NCBI GenBank assembly: GCA_003483675.1
Contig: DMYK01000137.1
Coordinates: 1-8,310, forward strand
Source of the DNA: Microcoleaceae cyanobacterium UBA11344
GTDB lineage: Bacteria > Cyanobacteriota > Cyanobacteriia > Cyanobacteriales > Microcoleaceae
Length of the DNA: 8,310 bases
Direction: 5' to 3'
Part shown: in pieces, positions 5,509 through 8,310 of the stretch
Position numbering within the stretch: the stretch's first letter is position 1
Layout of the letters: each line of letters opens with the position of its first letter
Program-made: the position numbers and the translations under genes
The notes under the pieces: generated by a model
What the model was told of the DNA's origin: nothing
Database searches by the model: none
The model's input: the letters and a program-made list of their open reading frames with translations, nothing else

Positions 5509-8310
5509 ATGGAAGCAAAATCTTACAAAGACACCATAAACCTGCCCCAAACCAAGTTTGAAATGCGCGCCAACGCCGTCAAACGAGAACCGGAATTGCA
5601 ACAATTTTGGGCTGATGAACAAATCTACGATCGCCTTTCGGAAAATAATCCGGGCGATTTGTTCATCCTCCATGACGGGCCACCCTACGCCAACGGCCAA
5701 CTCCACATCGGCCACGCCCTCAACAAAATCCTTAAAGATTTTATCAACCGCTACCAAATGTTGTGCGGCAAAAAAGTCCGCTATGTTCCCGGTTGGGATT
5801 GTCATGGATTGCCGATCGAACTTCAAGTCTTGAAAAACATGAAATCGGACGATCGGCTCAATCTTACCCCGATCGAACTCCGTCGCAAAGCCGCCGCCTT
5901 CGCCCAACAAGCCGTGGAACAGCAGCGCGCCTCCTTCAAAAGCTACGGCGTTTGGGGCGACTGGGAACACCCCTATTTAACCCTGAAACCAGAATACGAA
6001 GCCGCCCAAATCGGCGTATTTGGTCAAATGGTGCTCAAAGGCTACATCTACCGCGGCTTTAAACCTGTTCACTGGAGCCCCAGTTCCAAAACCGCCCTCG
6101 CCGAAGCTGAATTAGAATATCCTGAAGGCCACACATCGCGTAGCATCTACGTCGGCTTCCATGTGAGAACTTTGTCAAAATCTTTGCAATCGAAGGTCAA
6201 GCGCTATATGCCGAGCCTCTGGGCAGCGATTTGGACGACTACCCCCTGGACGATTCCGGCTAACTTGGCGATCGCCGTCAATCCCGAACTGACTTACGCC
6301 GTGGTGGAACCGCCGGCAGATTCCCACATCGCCCAACAATTCATGTTAGTAGCTCTGGATGCGGTCGATCGACTGTCGGCAACTTTTAATACAGAATTAA
6401 AAATACTGGCGACTTTCAAAGGCAAGGAATTAGAAGGTTGTACTTACAAACATCCATTATTCGATCGCGAAAGTCCGATCGTTGCTGGCGGCGATTACAT
6501 TACCGCTGATTCCGGGACGGGATTGGTACACACCGCACCGGGCCACGGACAAGAAGATTTTATCGTCGGAAAACGCTGCGGTTTGCCTGTTTTAACTCCC
6601 GTAGATGAAAATGGAAACTTCACCGCAGAAGCAGGAGTATTCGCAGGTTTAAATGTCCTCGGAAATGGCAATGGCGCAGTGATTGATGCCCTGGCGGAAG
6701 CAAATTGTTTGATTAAAGAGGAAAGTTACGCTCACTCTTATCCTTACGATTGGCGCACTAAAAAGCCGACTATTTTTCGGGCGACGGAACAGTGGTTTGC
6801 GTCGGTGGAAGGGTTTCGCGATGAAGCATTAAAAGCCATTTCTAATGTGAATTGGATTCCCGCCCAAGGCGAAAATCGGATTACTGCAATGGTAAGCGAT
6901 CGATCGGATTGGTGCATCTCTCGCCAACGCACTTGGGGCGTTCCCATTCCCGTATTCTACGACGAAGAAACCAATGAACCGCTACTGAATGCAGAAACGA
7001 TCGCCCACGTACAAGCAATTATTGCTGACAAAGGTTCTGATGCTTGGTGGGAATTGTCGATCGCCGAATTACTGCCGGAATCTTATCACAATAATGGCCG
7101 CACTTACCGCAAGGGAACCGACACGATGGATGTGTGGTTTGATTCCGGTTCTTCTTGGGCGGCAGTTGTGAAAGGGCGATCGGAATTAGACTATCCTGCT
7201 GATATGTATTTGGAAGGTTCAGACCAACATCGCGGTTGGTTTCAATCCAGCTTGCTCACCAGCGTAGCAACTAACGGCGTTGCTCCTTACAAAACAGTTT
7301 TGACTCATGGTTTTGTGCTGGATGAAAAAGGCCGCAAGATGAGCAAATCTGAAGGAAATGTCGTCGATCCGGCGGCGGTAATTAAGGAATACGGAGCCGA
7401 TGTTTTGCGGTTATGGGTGTCTTCGGTAGACTATTCGGCAGATGTGCCTTTGGGCAAAAACATTCTGAAACAGCAGTCGGATGTTTACCGGAAAATTCGC
7501 AATACAGCTAAGTTTTTGCTGGGGAATTTGCATGACTTCGATCCGGCAAAAGATGCCGTACCTTACGAGAATTTGCCGGAACTCGATCGCTATATGCTGC
7601 ACAGAATGTGCGAAGTATTTGCGGAAGTAAAGGATGCTTTTGATAGTTTCCAATTTTCTCGATTTTTCCAAACTGTGCTGAATTTCTGCACGGTGGATTT
7701 GTCTAATTTTTATCTGGATATTGCCAAGGATCGACTTTACATCAGCGCTACGGATGCTCACCGCCGCCGCAGTTGTCAGACGGTGATTGCGATCGCTGTG
7801 GAGAATTTGGCAAAGGCGATCGCACCTGTTTTGTGTCACATGGCTGAGGATATTTGGCAATACATTCCCTATCCAACTCCGTATAAATCAGTGTTTGAAT
7901 CGGGCTGGGTAGAATTAGATGCGAAATGGTACAATCCAGAATTAGCGACTCGCTGGCAATATTTGCGGCAAGTGCGCGGGGAAGTTAACAAGGTTTTGGA
8001 ACAGGCTAGGATTGAAAAGACGATCGGCTCTTCTTTGGAAGCTAAGGTTTTATTGTACGTTTCTGATGTTGAGAAAAGACAGCAATTGCAAGTTTTGAAT
8101 CCTAGCAGCGAAGGTTTAGTCGAATATGTGCGATCGCAAAATTCAGTAATAGAGTTAGCCGCAGAGGAAGCAGCAAAACTAGCACAAGCTCAACAGGAAG
8201 AAGCAGCGGCAAAAGTTGCAAAAGTCTTGACAAAAAAGACAATTCATGTTAATCAGGAAACAGGCGGAGAAAAGGGCGATCGACCTTCTAAGGTAATAGA
8301 GTATTCGGCC
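5509..8310 (+). CDS. ileS: Isoleucyl-tRNA synthetase, C-terminus off the window
   Basis: The enzyme charges tRNA(Ile) with isoleucine in the cytoplasm. The frame is open for 934 codons to the right edge with no stop; bacterial IleS is usually about 930-960 residues, so only a short end is missing. Class I synthetase motifs are in order: HIGH (66-69) in the [16 protein letters not shown] stretch, [11 protein letters not shown] (94-104), the CP1 editing domain with TTTPWTIP (243-250) and [15 protein letters not shown] (336-350, where D350 corresponds to the editing aspartate), [10 protein letters not shown] (541-550), and KMSKS (610-614). A helical anticodon-binding domain follows (about 650-830). 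Before the edge is an alanine/glutamate-rich stretch (about residues 884-903) and a charged linker; the usual zinc-binding cysteines would lie just beyond. No Shine-Dalgarno is visible before ATG 5509, but the residues from [15 protein letters not shown] onward fit the family start. Confidence 0.97.
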   Translation, partial: MEAKSYKDTINLPQTKFEMRANAVKREPELQQFWADEQIYDRLSENNPGDLFILHDGPPYANGQLHIGHALNKILKDFINRYQMLCGKKVRYVPGWDCHGLPIELQVLKNMKSDDRLNLTPIELRRKAAAFAQQAVEQQRASFKSYGVWGDWEHPYLTLKPEYEAAQIGVFGQMVLKGYIYRGFKPVHWSPSSKTALAEAELEYPEGHTSRSIYVGFHVRTLSKSLQSKVKRYMPSLWAAIWTTTPWTIPANLAIAVNPELTYAVVEPPADSHIAQQFMLVALDAVDRLSATFNTELKILATFKGKELEGCTYKHPLFDRESPIVAGGDYITADSGTGLVHTAPGHGQEDFIVGKRCGLPVLTPVDENGNFTAEAGVFAGLNVLGNGNGAVIDALAEANCLIKEESYAHSYPYDWRTKKPTIFRATEQWFASVEGFRDEALKAISNVNWIPAQGENRITAMVSDRSDWCISRQRTWGVPIPVFYDEETNEPLLNAETIAHVQAIIADKGSDAWWELSIAELLPESYHNNGRTYRKGTDTMDVWFDSGSSWAAVVKGRSELDYPADMYLEGSDQHRGWFQSSLLTSVATNGVAPYKTVLTHGFVLDEKGRKMSKSEGNVVDPAAVIKEYGADVLRLWVSSVDYSADVPLGKNILKQQSDVYRKIRNTAKFLLGNLHDFDPAKDAVPYENLPELDRYMLHRMCEVFAEVKDAFDSFQFSRFFQTVLNFCTVDLSNFYLDIAKDRLYISATDAHRRRSCQTVIAIAVENLAKAIAPVLCHMAEDIWQYIPYPTPYKSVFESGWVELDAKWYNPELATRWQYLRQVRGEVNKVLEQARIEKTIGSSLEAKVLLYVSDVEKRQQLQVLNPSSEGLVEYVRSQNSVIELAAEEAAKLAQAQQEEAAAKVAKVLTKKTIHVNQETGGEKGDRPSKVIEYSA

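Noticed and set aside
5476..5970. Minus-strand open frame of 164 codons
   Set aside because: It is antisense to the highly conserved start of ileS, including HIGH and WDCHGLPIE.
6172..6262. Possible frameshift in ileS, because a shifted frame reads as protein-like ([17 protein letters not shown])
   Set aside because: The main frame is continuous and rejoins the conserved [10 protein letters not shown] motif without any shift, and the shifted frame ends at TAA at about 6261.
7411..7860. Minus-strand open frame of 149 codons
   Set aside because: It is antisense to the anticodon-binding region of ileS and carries no motif.
1..8310. CRISPR array, tRNA or rRNA genes, complete insertion sequence with transposase
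   Set aside because: No regularly spaced repeats, no cloverleaf-like segment and no transposase motif were seen on either strand.

Overview
The window looks like a piece of a filamentous cyanobacterial chromosome, probably of the Microcoleus/Oscillatoria/Tychonema type. Evidence: the palindrome GCGATCGC (HIP1) occurs seven times in the right half, a small protein there looks like a cyanobacterium-only family, the spacers carry hairpin repeats of a kind common in these genomes, and the left-edge ATPase has a domain order typical of cyanobacterial STAND proteins. The genus is an inference.

The window has two unlike halves. Positions 1 to about 4490 are AT-rich, lack HIP1 and hold an accessory-type cassette. 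On the minus strand, cut by the left edge, is a STAND/NB-ARC NTPase (396 residues visible) with an N-terminal helix-turn-helix of the kind found in vMAP (vWA-MoxR-associated) proteins. A 207-bp divergent spacer with a palindromic -10 box (1216-1228) separates it from a plus-strand operon of three genes: a P-loop GTPase (1398-2468), an unrecognised 187-residue soluble protein (2544-3107) and a DUF4407 membrane protein (3125-4465). The DUF4407 protein has four predicted membrane segments and a long coiled-coil hairpin that probably lies outside the cytoplasm.

A weak terminator-like hairpin (4511-4540) and a 96-bp element with inverted-repeat ends (4549-4644) mark the boundary with ordinary chromosome. 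The right half holds a small conserved cyanobacterial protein (4713-5123), a 385-bp spacer rich in short repeats, and ileS (isoleucyl-tRNA synthetase, 5509 to the right edge, C-terminus missing).

The best candidate for something new is the divergent cassette. A STAND sensor-type ATPase faces a GTPase, a soluble partner and a multi-pass membrane protein. This resembles NTP-dependent conflict (defence/immunity) systems, in which a nucleotide switch controls a membrane effector. That reading rests on domain types and layout only; the sequence does not demonstrate function.
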